NCBI GenBank assembly: GCA_910584245.1 | Contig: CAJTZF010000007.1 | Coordinates: 1-64,000 of the forward strand | DNA from: an uncultured Eubacterium sp. | GTDB lineage: Bacteria > Bacillota > Clostridia > Lachnospirales > Lachnospiraceae | DNA length: 64,000 nt | Direction of reading: 5' to 3' | Shown: in pieces, positions 26,239-35,307 of the stretch | How positions within the stretch are numbered: position 1 is the stretch's first letter | Layout: every line of letters starts with the position of its first letter | Notes under the pieces: model-generated | The model's database searches: none | What the model was told of the DNA's origin: nothing | What the model saw: only the letters and a program-made list of their open reading frames with translations | Translations under genes and position numbers: made by a program

Positions 26239-27453
26239 ATGGCAGAGGAGCAGTTTGGTAAATTGGACCAGGCATTACAGGATTTAAGGGATGGCAAATT
26301 GATTTTAGTCATTGACGATCCGGAGAGGGAAAACGAGGGAGATTTGATTTGCGCCGCTGAGCATGCGACGCCGGAAAATGTAAATATCATGGCGAGCCTT
26401 GCAAAAGGGCTTATATGTATGCCGATGAGCAACAAAATATGTGAGCAGCTCGGTTTACCCCAGATGGTAGATGTGAACACGGACAATCACGCCACGGCCT
26501 TTACTGTTTCGATCGACCATATCGACACGACGACGGGAATATCGGCCTTTGAGCGCTCCCTGACGGCGGTAAAAGCAGTGGAAGACGGGGTGAGGCCGGA
26601 GCATTTCCGCAGGCCGGGCCATATGTTTCCGCTGGAGGCGAGACAGGGGGGAGTGCTGAAACGTGCGGGGCACACGGAGGCGACGGTGGATCTTATGAAA
26701 ATGGCGGGATTGAAAGAATGCGGACTGTGCTGCGAGATCATGCGGGAGGACGGCACGATGATGCGGACGACGGAATTGCTTGCCTTTGCCAAACAGCACG
26801 GGTATACAGTTATTACCGTTGAAGAAATTATCCGCAGGCGCCTGGAGAGTGAAAGCCTTGTACAAAAAGAGGCGCAGGCGAAACTTCCGACTAAGTACGG
26901 CGAGTTTGACATACATGGATATGAAAATAAGCTCAATGGCGAGCATCACGTCGCGCTGACGATGGGGGATGTGGCCGACGGCGAGCCGGTGTTGTGCCGT
27001 GTCCACTCGGAGTGCCTGACCGGCGATGTGTTCGGGTCCAGGCGCTGTGACTGCGGCGAACAATTGGACCGCGCGATGGAGTGCATTGCCAGGGAGGGAC
27101 GCGGTATTTTGCTCTATATGCGCCAGGAGGGCAGAGGCATCGGGCTTATTAATAAGTTAAAGGCATATGAGCTTCAGGAACAGGGTTATGATACGGTAGA
27201 GGCAAATGTACAGCTTGGCTTCGCACCGGATTTGCGTGAATATGGCATTGGCGCCCAGATTTTATACGACCTCGGCGTGAAGAAGCTGCGCCTTCTCACG
27301 AACAATCCAACTAAAATTGCAGGACTGAGCGGCTATGGAATCAGCATCGTGGAGCGCGTTCCGATACAGATTGACCCGAGGAGGGAAGATTTTAAATACC
27401 TTCTCACAAAACAGGAAAAGATGCAGCACATGACAGACTATAAAAGAGACTAA
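26239..27453 (+). CDS. ribBA: Bifunctional DHBP synthase/GTP cyclohydrolase II
   Basis: This 404-residue fusion supplies both riboflavin precursors. The N-terminal RibB half has DDPERENEGDLI and the acidic metal site, HATAFTVSID, and GHMFPLEARQGGVLKRAGHTEA. The C-terminal RibA half has the zinc Cys set in HSECLTGDVFGSRRCDCGEQ and MRQEGRGIGLINK. Both halves look intact. AGGGAGG precedes the ATG. Confidence 0.96.
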   Translation: MAEEQFGKLDQALQDLRDGKLILVIDDPERENEGDLICAAEHATPENVNIMASLAKGLICMPMSNKICEQLGLPQMVDVNTDNHATAFTVSIDHIDTTTGISAFERSLTAVKAVEDGVRPEHFRRPGHMFPLEARQGGVLKRAGHTEATVDLMKMAGLKECGLCCEIMREDGTMMRTTELLAFAKQHGYTVITVEEIIRRRLESESLVQKEAQAKLPTKYGEFDIHGYENKLNGEHHVALTMGDVADGEPVLCRVHSECLTGDVFGSRRCDCGEQLDRAMECIAREGRGILLYMRQEGRGIGLINKLKAYELQEQGYDTVEANVQLGFAPDLREYGIGAQILYDLGVKKLRLLTNNPTKIAGLSGYGISIVERVPIQIDPRREDFKYLLTKQEKMQHMTDYKRD

Positions 27454-27470
27454 AATGGAGGAATTGGATT

Positions 27471-27938
27471 ATGAGAGTATTAGAAGGAAATGTAGTGGGA
27501 AATGGAATGAAATTTGGCATTGTGGCAGCCAGATTCAATGAATTTATCGTATCCAAGCTAGTAGGCGGGGCCGAGGACGCATTGAGACGCCACGATGTGG
27601 ACACAGAGAACAACGTAGATCTTGCGTGGGTGCCGGGGGCGTTTGAAATACCAGTTATGGCACAGAAAATGGCGAAATCAGGAAAATATGATGCCGTCAT
27701 ATGCCTGGGGGCGGTGATAAAGGGGTCCACATCCCACTACGATTACGTCTGTGCCGAGGTAAGCAAGGGCGTGGCAGCAGTTGGCCTGAATACAGGCGTA
27801 CCGACTATTTTTGGCGTTATTACAACCGATAATATAGAACAGGCGATTGAACGCGCGGGAACGAAGGCGGGAAATAAAGGGTATGACGCCGCGACATCCG
27901 CAATTGAAATGGTAAATTTGATGAAAGAATTTGATTGA
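27471..27938 (+). CDS. ribH: 6,7-dimethyl-8-ribityllumazine synthase
   Basis: The 155-residue protein is full length and forms lumazine from the RibA- and RibB-derived precursors. It shows FGIVAARFNEFI, WVPGAFEIP, LGAVIKGSTSHYDYV (catalytic His) and GVPTIFGVITTDN. It is the last canonical gene of the rib operon. Confidence 0.96.
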   Translation: MRVLEGNVVGNGMKFGIVAARFNEFIVSKLVGGAEDALRRHDVDTENNVDLAWVPGAFEIPVMAQKMAKSGKYDAVICLGAVIKGSTSHYDYVCAEVSKGVAAVGLNTGVPTIFGVITTDNIEQAIERAGTKAGNKGYDAATSAIEMVNLMKEFD

Positions 27939-27964
27939 AGCAGAGCGAATAGGAGTGATGAAAT

Positions 27965-28570
27965 GTGATGACGATTTTGTATCCGCTTTATGGGAATTTG
28001 TATGTCAATATGACAAACCGATGTCCCTGTGCATGCACGTTTTGTCTCCGCAACAACGGTGACGAACTGAATGGCTCCGGAAATTTGTGGCTTGACCGCG
28101 AACCGTCGGTGGAAGAGGTCAAAGCGGAATTTGATAAATTTTCACCGGACGGTTATCAGGATATTGTATTTTGCGGTTATGGGGAGCCGACAGAGCGCCT
28201 GGAGGATGTGCTCGAGGTGGCCGCATACGTCAAGAGCAAATTTGGCAAGAAAACCAGGATCAATACGAACGGGCTCGCAAACCTTATTTACAATAAGGAC
28301 GTGACCCCGATGTTTGAGGGAAAAATGGATGCGGTATCAATCAGTCTCAACACACCAGATCCGCAAAAATACCTGGAGCTGACGAGAAATAAATTTGGGC
28401 TGGAATCCTTTGACGCCATGCTGGCGTTTGCCAGGGATGTGAAAAAATATGTGCCGTCTGTCACGATGACAACTGTGGAATCGACGATCTCCCAACAGGA
28501 GGAGGAAAAGTGCCGTAAAATTTGTGAGGAGCTTGGCGTCACATACCGGATTCGCAAGTTAGAAGCGTGA
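27965..28570 (+). CDS. Small radical SAM protein (TatD-associated type)
   Basis: A radical SAM enzyme of about 200 residues with MTNRCPCACTFCLRNN, i.e. the CxxxCxxC 4Fe-4S site, and FCGYGEPT as the SAM-contact GGE-like motif. The short core without SPASM or TRAM extensions resembles the family annotated as TatD-linked radical SAM proteins. GTG 27965 sits nine bases after AGGAG; ATG 27968 is the next codon. It follows ribH by 26 bases and may be read through from the rib operon. The reaction is unknown. Confidence 0.75.
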   Translation: MMTILYPLYGNLYVNMTNRCPCACTFCLRNNGDELNGSGNLWLDREPSVEEVKAEFDKFSPDGYQDIVFCGYGEPTERLEDVLEVAAYVKSKFGKKTRINTNGLANLIYNKDVTPMFEGKMDAVSISLNTPDPQKYLELTRNKFGLESFDAMLAFARDVKKYVPSVTMTTVESTISQQEEEKCRKICEELGVTYRIRKLEA

Positions 28571-28588
28571 CTAAAACAGTGAGCAGAG

Positions 28589-29542
28589 TCATTTATTTTC
28601 TGTAAAGATCCGAAACAGTTCGATAAATTTTTTGGCAGCCGCCGAGATCTGCTGTTTGGCCTGAAGGGCGAACACGACATTTTGGCTGGCATTTTTCAAG
28701 TCCAGTTTATAGTAATAGGGGTGGCTGCCGAAATTTCCGTGAATGATGAGGGAATCCGGGATAATGGCAATGGCGATACCCGTCTCCGCCCAGCGGAAAG
28801 CGGTTTCAATCGTGTCGGCCAACATCATGTGGCGCGGCTTGCAGTGCGCTTCATGTAACATGTCCGTATGGCATTTATAAAAAATATTTTCCGGCTTTAC
28901 GTCAACCATATGCATGATTTCACAACCTTGCAGTGACACAGGAGCGGCATGGGAAAACTGGATGGATTTATTTTTTATGTCCTCTGCCGTCAGGGCGCTG
29001 CCATTGAGCGAGCGGTTGAGTGGGTGGGACCGTGACACAGCCAGATAGTGCGTTTCTGTATATAAAGGTTCACAATAAAAGGAAGTCTTCTCAAAAGAGT
29101 CATGTTCGATACAGAAATCTATTTTTCCGATAGAAAGATCGGATTTTAAATGATTTATGCTGCCAGTTGTAACTTCGAGGTCGATACCGGGATATATGTC
29201 TGTAAATTGCCGGATTACACTTGGAAGTACGTGGGTTGCAAAAAAGTTGGAAGTGCCGATCACAAGCTTTCCCGTTCGGAGCTCTGTTAGATCCGCAAGC
29301 TGGCGGTGAAAATCCAGCATGTTGGTTTTCATATTTTGTAAAGTTTGTACATAAAGCTCCCCCTCCGGAGTTGGGGTGATAGAGTTGTTCCCGCGGTAAA
29401 ATAGCGGGATTCCAAGCTGTTTTTCCTGTTTTCGGACATATTGGCTGAGAGCAGACTGCGTCATATAGAGCTGTTCGGCCGCTTTTGAAAAATTTTTCTC
29501 TTTTGCCAGGGTAAGTATGTATTCGATATGCAGCATATTCAT
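28589..29542 (-). CDS. LysR-family transcriptional regulator
   Basis: This 317-residue protein has an N-terminal winged helix (MLHIEYILTLAKEKNFSKAA, MTQSALSQYVRKQEKQLG) and a periplasmic-binding-type effector domain (about 90-300). ATG 29542 follows a GGGGGT site. It faces the radical SAM gene and is divergent from the acetyltransferase region at 29790. LysR proteins usually control a divergent neighbour, but the 247-base gap holds no clear target promoter. The effector is unknown. Confidence 0.9.
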   Translation of the reverse strand: MNMLHIEYILTLAKEKNFSKAAEQLYMTQSALSQYVRKQEKQLGIPLFYRGNNSITPTPEGELYVQTLQNMKTNMLDFHRQLADLTELRTGKLVIGTSNFFATHVLPSVIRQFTDIYPGIDLEVTTGSINHLKSDLSIGKIDFCIEHDSFEKTSFYCEPLYTETHYLAVSRSHPLNRSLNGSALTAEDIKNKSIQFSHAAPVSLQGCEIMHMVDVKPENIFYKCHTDMLHEAHCKPRHMMLADTIETAFRWAETGIAIAIIPDSLIIHGNFGSHPYYYKLDLKNASQNVVFALQAKQQISAAAKKFIELFRIFTENK

Positions 29543-29789
29543 GGTGTAGACCCCCTTGTAGCATCCGTTTCTTGTCAATAAATACAGACGGTTGTAAGCT
29601 TTTAAACAATTATAACGAAACTGTAAGGGAAGCACAATATGTTTTTTTATACGAGAAGTTCAAATTTGTATGATACGCCTACTAATAAGGGAGACAAAAG
29701 GTTATTACTTTATCGGCGGGGAGGTCAATGATGTCTGGGTGGGAGCTGTGGGCGTGCATTTTGGGGAATTTTAAGAGAGGAGCAGGATA

Positions 29790-30224
29790 ATGATAAGAAA
29801 AGCAGCAAAAACAGATATGGTATCTGTTGCTGAAATGGCGGTTATGATGTGGGACAGCCATTCGGTAGAAGAATTGAAGGGGGAATTTGAACAGGAGATA
29901 GAAAATAAGGATTGTGTGATGTATATTTATTGCATAGATAATATACCGATTGGATTCGCACAGTGTGGATTGCGGCATGATTATGTGGAAGGGACAGAAA
30001 GCCGTCCGGTTGGATATTTAGAAGGAATTTATGTGCGGGAAGAATATCGGAACAGGGGATATGCCGGGGAGTTGTTGGCTGAATGTGAAAAATGGGCAAA
30101 GCAAAAGGGGTGTTCTGAATTTGCAAGTGATTGTGAGTTGAACAACGATGCGAGCTTGCAGTTCCATATGCGCGTTGGATTTACAGAGGCAAACCGTATT
30201 ATTTGTTTTACGAAGCGAATTTAG
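29790..30224 (+). CDS. AAC(6')-like GNAT N-acetyltransferase
   Basis: This 144-residue GNAT protein shows the aminoglycoside 6'-N-acetyltransferase pattern: GYLEGIYVREEYRNRGYAGEL (acetyl-CoA loop), KWAKQKGCSEFASDCELNN, and FHMRVGFTEANRIICFTK. Close relatives modify aminoglycosides, but chromosomal homologues in Clostridia may have other amine substrates. Resistance is therefore possible, not shown. GAGAGGAGCAGG precedes the ATG. Confidence 0.75.
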   Translation: MIRKAAKTDMVSVAEMAVMMWDSHSVEELKGEFEQEIENKDCVMYIYCIDNIPIGFAQCGLRHDYVEGTESRPVGYLEGIYVREEYRNRGYAGELLAECEKWAKQKGCSEFASDCELNNDASLQFHMRVGFTEANRIICFTKRI

Positions 30225-30275
30225 GAAGGTATCAGTTATGATGCTGATTAGCGGAATATAAGCGTAAAAAGTAAA

Positions 30276-30304
30276 TGGACTTATGTTTCGAAACATGATA
30301 TAAT
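30276..30304 (+). promoter_or_regulatory. Promoter with embedded 14-bp palindrome, esterase gene
   Basis: TGGACT (30276-30281) and TATAAT (30299-30304) are 17 bases apart. A perfect palindrome ATGTTTCGAAACAT (30283-30296) fills the spacer, as an operator for a dimeric repressor would. Confidence 0.55.
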
Positions 30305-30347
30305 AATTAAAATGTAGCAATTAATAACAGTACTAGGAGGTATACAT

Positions 30348-31700
30348 ATGCAAAGCAGAAAGGTAAAAAAGGCTTGTGCGGTTGTGCTCGCCGGGGTAAT
30401 AGCTGCCACGACGGCTTTTGCTGGGATGCCAGGTGAGGGGCATGCTGCAAAAAAGACAAGTCTGAAGACAAAGAAAATTTCGGTTACCGTTGGAAAGACA
30501 AAAAAGATTTCCGTTCAAGGAAAGAAAGCAAAGCACAAATACACGTTTACAAGCAAAAACAAAAAGATTGCGAAAGTGTCGTCAAAGGGAGTTGTGACCG
30601 GAGTAGCGTCTGGAACAACTCAAATTGTTGTGAAAGATTCCTATAAACAAAATAAAAAGAAAAAAGTGAAAAAGGTGGGGACAGTGAAGGTGACTGTGAA
30701 AAAGCAAAATAAAGTGGCAGCTGCGTCGGCCACACCAGCGGGTACAACCCAGGCAGCGCCTACGGGTACGCCGGCTGCTTCGGCGCAAGCGACCCAGGCG
30801 CCGGCGGCGTCAGCAGATCCGACGGTAGAACCAACTCCGACGCCGGAAGAGATTGCTAATTTGTGGCCGGATGAGTTGTTTGAGCCGGGTAATACAGCAG
30901 AACCGGATACGCCGACAGGTTATGCCCGCAAAATAAATGGCGTAACATATGGTGAAATAACAGAGATCACTTATCATTCCGAGACAACGACAAAGGATCG
31001 GAAGGCAAATGTACTTCTCCCGCCGAATTATGACGAACAACAGAAATATCCTGTACTTTATCTTCTTCACGGGCTGGACGGAGATCACAATGAGTGGAAA
31101 AATGGCGGCAGGCCTGATTATGTCATTGGAAATCTTCTGGCAGAGGGAATGGCAAAAGAAATGATCGTAGTTATGCCAAATGTGCGCGCCAGGGCAAACG
31201 ATGCGGGAGGACCTTCGGATAATCATACGATTGCTCATTTCCAGGCATTTGACAACTTTATTAACGATTTGAAAAATGATTTAATGCCATATATCAAAGA
31301 TCACTATTCCATCGCGGAGGGCAGGGAAAATACAGCGATTGCCGGTCTCTCTATGGGGGGACGGGAATCCCTTTACATCGGAATCAGCATGCCGGAGACG
31401 TTTGGATATGTCGGCGCGTTTAGTCCCGCTCCGGGAGTATTGCCTTACGCCACAGAGGGCGGACTGTTTCAGACAGAGAACTTTAAGCTGCCGGATGAAT
31501 ATAATGGCAAGAACTTTGTCATGATCTGTACAGCGGATAATGATACTGTCGTGTACGATAATCCGGTACAATATGCGAAGACGCTTGAACAAAATGGAAC
31601 AAAGAGCTATTTCTTTATGAGAGAGGGCGGCGGACATGGATGGGATGTCTGGAGGAGCGGTCTGTACAATTTCGCAAAACGAATTTTTACGAAAATCTAA
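30348..31700 (+). CDS. Secreted Big2-like domain esterase (esterase D/feruloyl-esterase type)
   Basis: This 450-residue exported protein has a signal peptide (cleavage near GHAA), a Lys-rich Big2-like domain (about 30-125; KHKYTFTSKNKKIAKVSS), a Pro/Thr/Ala linker (about 130-165) and an alpha/beta-hydrolase domain (about 190-450). The nucleophile is in AGLSMGGRESL, with GGGHGWDVW providing the His and YLLHGLDGD near the oxyanion site. Family members release ferulate or acetate from plant xylan. The exact ester is unknown. GGAGG precedes the ATG. Confidence 0.85.
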   Translation: MQSRKVKKACAVVLAGVIAATTAFAGMPGEGHAAKKTSLKTKKISVTVGKTKKISVQGKKAKHKYTFTSKNKKIAKVSSKGVVTGVASGTTQIVVKDSYKQNKKKKVKKVGTVKVTVKKQNKVAAASATPAGTTQAAPTGTPAASAQATQAPAASADPTVEPTPTPEEIANLWPDELFEPGNTAEPDTPTGYARKINGVTYGEITEITYHSETTTKDRKANVLLPPNYDEQQKYPVLYLLHGLDGDHNEWKNGGRPDYVIGNLLAEGMAKEMIVVMPNVRARANDAGGPSDNHTIAHFQAFDNFINDLKNDLMPYIKDHYSIAEGRENTAIAGLSMGGRESLYIGISMPETFGYVGAFSPAPGVLPYATEGGLFQTENFKLPDEYNGKNFVMICTADNDTVVYDNPVQYAKTLEQNGTKSYFFMREGGGHGWDVWRSGLYNFAKRIFTKI

Positions 31701-31729
31701 ATGAATTTTATTCCAGGCGGAAATAAGCA

Positions 31730-31766
31730 ATTACCCCGCGAGCGCCAGCGCTCACGGGGTAATTTT
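31730..31766. terminator. Bidirectional terminator between the esterase gene and lysA
   Basis: TTACCCCGCGAGCGC pairs with GCGCTCACGGGGTAA around a short loop, followed by TTTT on the plus strand and TTGCTTATTT on the minus strand. Confidence 0.8.
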
Positions 31767-31811
31767 ACAAACATCTGGAATCTGTTCTGTATAAACTTCC
31801 TTTATAAAAAT

Positions 31812-33077
31812 CTAATATTTCATATCTTTCAGAATATCGCTGAAGTCAAAGGTTGCGAAATAATCTTTCGGGGTTTCCTCACGGCGGATCAGCTGTACGC
31901 TTCCATCGGTTTTTAATAACAATTCTTTTGATTTCAATTTTCCATTATAGTTGTATCCCATCGAATACCCATGCGCCCCGGTATCGTGTATGACGAGGTA
32001 GTCGCCGGTATCAATTTTGGGAAGCATGCGGTCAACTGCAAATTTGTCATTATTTTCACAGAGTGAGCCGGTAATGTCGTATTTGTGGTCGCACGGCTGG
32101 TCCTCCTTGCCAAGTACCGTTATATGGTGGTAAGCGCCGTACATAGCGGGACGCATCAAGTCGCAGGCGCATGTATTGACGCCGATATATTCTTTGTAAA
32201 TGTGCTTTTGGTGGATACACTTTGTCACGAGCTGTCCGTACGGACCAAGCATAAAGCGGCCAAGCTCGGTAAAGATTGCCACGTCGCCGAGACCGGCGGG
32301 TACGAGTATTTCCTCAAATTTTTTGCGGACGCCCTCTCCGATTACTTTGATGTCATTTGGCTCTTTGTCCGGGGTGTACGGAATCCCGATGCCGCCCGAA
32401 AGATTGATGAAGCGTATATTTGCTCCCGTCTTCTCTTTAAGCTCCACAGCCAGTTCAAACAAAATGCCGGCAAGCGTCGGGTAGTACTCGTTCGTGACGG
32501 TATTGCTCGCGATAAAGGCGTGGATTCCGAAATTTTTAGCGCCGAGTTTCATCAGCTTTTGATAGCCGTCGATGAGCTGTTCCTTTGTGAAGCCATATTT
32601 GGCGTCTCCGGGGTTGTCCATAATATCTGTGCCAAGCTCGAAAACGCCGCCTGGATTGTACCGGCAGCATATTGTTTCGGGAATCCCGGCCGTATTGGCG
32701 AGAAAATCAATATGTGTATAGTCGTCAAGATTAATATAGGCTCCGAGTTCGCTCGCCTTTTTGTATTCCTCTACGGGCGTAACGTTGGATGAAAACATGA
32801 TATCGTCCTTTTGAAACCCGAGAGCTTCTGAAAGCATAAGTTCGGTGAGCGACGAGCAGTCCACGCCACAGCCCTCTTCCTGAAGTATTTTCAGAATATA
32901 TGGATTTGGAGTGGCCTTTATAGCAAAATATTCACGATAGCCTTTATTCCATGAAAAGGCTTCATTTAGGGCGCGGGCATTTTCCCGGATCGCCGCTTCA
33001 TCATAGATGTGGAACGGGGTGGGAAACGTGTTTTCAATTTCTTTTACCTGGTCAAGGGTAACGATTGTTTGTTTCAT
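31812..33077 (-). CDS. lysA: Diaminopimelate decarboxylase
   Basis: This 421-residue PLP enzyme catalyses the last step of lysine synthesis. The PLP Lys is in YFAIKATPNPYIL, the Gly-rich phosphate loop in INLSGGIGIPY, and substrate residues in VNTCACDLMRPAMY and GSLCENNDKFA. It belongs to the longer, nonclassical variant of the family (TPFHIYDEAAIRENA start). AAGGAGGAG precedes the ATG, and its promoter reads TTGACA-17-TATACT. It is monocistronic. Confidence 0.9.
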   Translation of the reverse strand: MKQTIVTLDQVKEIENTFPTPFHIYDEAAIRENARALNEAFSWNKGYREYFAIKATPNPYILKILQEEGCGVDCSSLTELMLSEALGFQKDDIMFSSNVTPVEEYKKASELGAYINLDDYTHIDFLANTAGIPETICCRYNPGGVFELGTDIMDNPGDAKYGFTKEQLIDGYQKLMKLGAKNFGIHAFIASNTVTNEYYPTLAGILFELAVELKEKTGANIRFINLSGGIGIPYTPDKEPNDIKVIGEGVRKKFEEILVPAGLGDVAIFTELGRFMLGPYGQLVTKCIHQKHIYKEYIGVNTCACDLMRPAMYGAYHHITVLGKEDQPCDHKYDITGSLCENNDKFAVDRMLPKIDTGDYLVIHDTGAHGYSMGYNYNGKLKSKELLLKTDGSVQLIRREETPKDYFATFDFSDILKDMKY

Positions 33078-33192
33078 TTTAGCTCCTCCTTGCGATGTAT
33101 AGTGACTTCTATGCCACTTTTAGCGATTGTAAAAACATTCGTATTTTGCCCTGGCTGGGATGCATTCCCATGCTTTTGCGGGTCCTGGTATT

Positions 33193-33221
33193 AGTATAAT
33201 CATATGTTCGGGAACTGTCAA
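33193..33221 (-). promoter_or_regulatory. SigA promoter of lysA
   Basis: On the minus strand, TTGACA (33221-33216), a 17-base spacer and TATACT (33198-33193). The roughly 110-base leader has a small TGGGA/TCCCA hairpin near 33158-33172 but no lysine-riboswitch blocks. Confidence 0.75.
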
Positions 33222-33252
33222 TTGTAAAAAATGATTTCGGATAACTTTGTCC

Positions 33253-33281
33253 TTGAAAAAAAACTCCCGTTCGATTATAAT
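33253..33281 (+). promoter_or_regulatory. SigA promoter of parE-parC
   Basis: TTGAAA (33253-33258), a 17-base spacer and TATAAT (33276-33281) lie 52 bases before parE. Confidence 0.75.
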
Positions 33282-33333
33282 TTAATGATGTGTCACCAGG
33301 GTTTTAGTGAATGAGTTTTGAAAGGATGTAAGT

Positions 33334-35262
33334 ATGAGTAACTATGATGGAAGCCAGATCGTGGTATTAGAGGGGCTGGAAGCAGTCCGCAAACGGCCCG
33401 GCATGTATATCGGAAGCACGGGCACGAGAGGACTTCACCACCTGATTTGGGAAATTCTTGACAACGGAATTGATGAGCATCTCGCCGGGTTTTGTACGGA
33501 GATCCATATTACATTGACGGGAGATGGAGGCGTATGCATTGAGGACAATGGGCGCGGGGTACCGGTGGATATCCACCCGACAAAGAAAATTCCTACCGTC
33601 CGCGTCGTTTACACGATACTCCATGCCGGTGGAAAATTTAGCAACAGCGTATACAAAGTATCAGGCGGCCTGCACGGTGTCGGCGCCTCGGTAGTAAATG
33701 CCCTGTCAAAGAAAATGACGGTCGAGATCAAAAAGGATGGGAAGATCTACCGCGACGAATATGAAAATGGCGGAAAACCCGTTATCGCGCTGGAGAAGGG
33801 ATTACTTCCTGTCGTCGGAAGCTGTGCGAAGCAAAAAACAGGAACTACCGTTACCTTTTATCCAGATGACACGATATTTGAGACGGTGGAATTTAAGCCG
33901 GAAACAATAAAGAAAAAACTGAAGGAAATCGCATATCTAAATAAAAATCTTAAAATAATCTTTACAGACGAGCAAACAGGCGAATCACGGACGTTTCAAG
34001 AGGAATTTGGAATACAAAGTTATATTAAATATATAAACCGGGATGTTGCACCTCTTCACGAAGATGTTATTTATATAGAAGGAAAAAGCGGGGACATAGA
34101 AGTTGAGGTGGCGTTCCAGTATGTGAATGAATTTACGGAGCAGATCAATTCCTACTGTAACCGGATCAACGTCACCGACGGCGGAACGCTTGTGACAGGG
34201 TTTAAAATGGCTCTTACGCGGGTGATGAACCAATACGCCCGGGAGCTAAATTTCCTGAAAAACAACGAAGAAAATTTTGATGGCAAGGACATACGGAATG
34301 GATTGGTGGCGATCGTGTCCATCAAGCATCCAGATCCCCAGTTTGAGAGCCAGACAAAAAACAAGCTCGGGAATACCGATGCGAAGACGGCGGTTGACGA
34401 CGTATTCAGCCAGGAGGTGCAGCGGTATTTTGATAAAAATGTCGAGGTGCTGAAAACCATATTGGAAAATGTGCGCAAGTCTTTTAGGGCGAGAACGGCG
34501 AGTGACAAGGCCAGGCGGTCTGTCCTAAAGGAACTGATGAATGTGGATACGAAGAGTAAACTGGCTGCTTGCTCCTCGAGAAAGCCGGAGGAGTGTGAAA
34601 TTTATATCGTCGAGGGTGATTCTGCCGGCGGCACAGTGAAGACGGCCAGGAACCGGCGCACACAAGCAGTTTTGCCACTTCGGGGCAAAATTTTGAATGT
34701 CGAAAAAGCGCCGCTTGAGAAAATATTGCTCAACAATGAGATTAAGTCTATGATTGCCTCGTTTGGCTGCGGGATTGGGGATGATTTTGATATCCAGAAG
34801 CTCCGCTACGATAAAATCATTATTTTGACAGATGCCGACGTGGATGGGGCTCATATCAGTACGCTCTTGCTTACCTTTTTCTACCGGTTTATGCCGGAGC
34901 TGATCTACCAGGGAAAGATATACCGCGGTCTTCCCCCGCTTTATAAAGTAGATTATGAAGAGACAGTTAAGAAAAAAAAGGTGAAAAAGAGCCAGTATTT
35001 ATACAACGATTTTGAATTGGACAAGTTTCGGAAAACAGGGAAAAAAATACAGGCACTGCAGCGTTATAAAGGTCTCGGTGAGATGGATGACGTGCAGCTG
35101 TGGGAGACGACACTTGACCCGGACAGCCGGATTCTGGCGCAGGTTTCGATCAGTGATAATGTCGAGGCGGACGAGGTCACAGATGTGCTCATGGGCAGCA
35201 GTGTGCCGCCGAGACGCCGCTTTATTATGGAAGAGGCCAAATATGCAAAGATAGACATCTGA
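33334..35262 (+). CDS. parE: DNA topoisomerase IV subunit B (type IIA ATPase subunit)
   Basis: This 642-residue type IIA topoisomerase ATPase subunit has a GHKL ATPase (WEILDNGIDEHLAG, EDNGRGVP, GGLHGVGASVVNA), a transducer domain (about 225-390) and a TOPRIM domain (YIVEGDSAGG, ILTDADVDGAHI). With the next gene it forms a heterotetramer that decatenates chromosomes. ParE and GyrB are hard to separate by eye; I prefer topoisomerase IV because the partner lacks a GyrA box. Confidence 0.85.
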   Translation: MSNYDGSQIVVLEGLEAVRKRPGMYIGSTGTRGLHHLIWEILDNGIDEHLAGFCTEIHITLTGDGGVCIEDNGRGVPVDIHPTKKIPTVRVVYTILHAGGKFSNSVYKVSGGLHGVGASVVNALSKKMTVEIKKDGKIYRDEYENGGKPVIALEKGLLPVVGSCAKQKTGTTVTFYPDDTIFETVEFKPETIKKKLKEIAYLNKNLKIIFTDEQTGESRTFQEEFGIQSYIKYINRDVAPLHEDVIYIEGKSGDIEVEVAFQYVNEFTEQINSYCNRINVTDGGTLVTGFKMALTRVMNQYARELNFLKNNEENFDGKDIRNGLVAIVSIKHPDPQFESQTKNKLGNTDAKTAVDDVFSQEVQRYFDKNVEVLKTILENVRKSFRARTASDKARRSVLKELMNVDTKSKLAACSSRKPEECEIYIVEGDSAGGTVKTARNRRTQAVLPLRGKILNVEKAPLEKILLNNEIKSMIASFGCGIGDDFDIQKLRYDKIIILTDADVDGAHISTLLLTFFYRFMPELIYQGKIYRGLPPLYKVDYEETVKKKKVKKSQYLYNDFELDKFRKTGKKIQALQRYKGLGEMDDVQLWETTLDPDSRILAQVSISDNVEADEVTDVLMGSSVPPRRRFIMEEAKYAKIDI

Positions 35263-35307
35263 TTTTATAGAGGTAATAAGGAAGGAATAATGTAATGGAG
35301 GGATAGG

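Noticed and set aside
26455..27063. 202-codon minus-strand open frame
   Set aside because: It is antisense to ribBA; composition follows the sense gene.
29543..29789. Small gene in the 247-base gap
   Set aside because: No frame with a ribosome site and no clear promoter or fold was seen.
33078..33192. Lysine riboswitch ahead of lysA
   Set aside because: The roughly 110-base leader is too short and lacks the conserved L-box blocks; only a small hairpin is seen.
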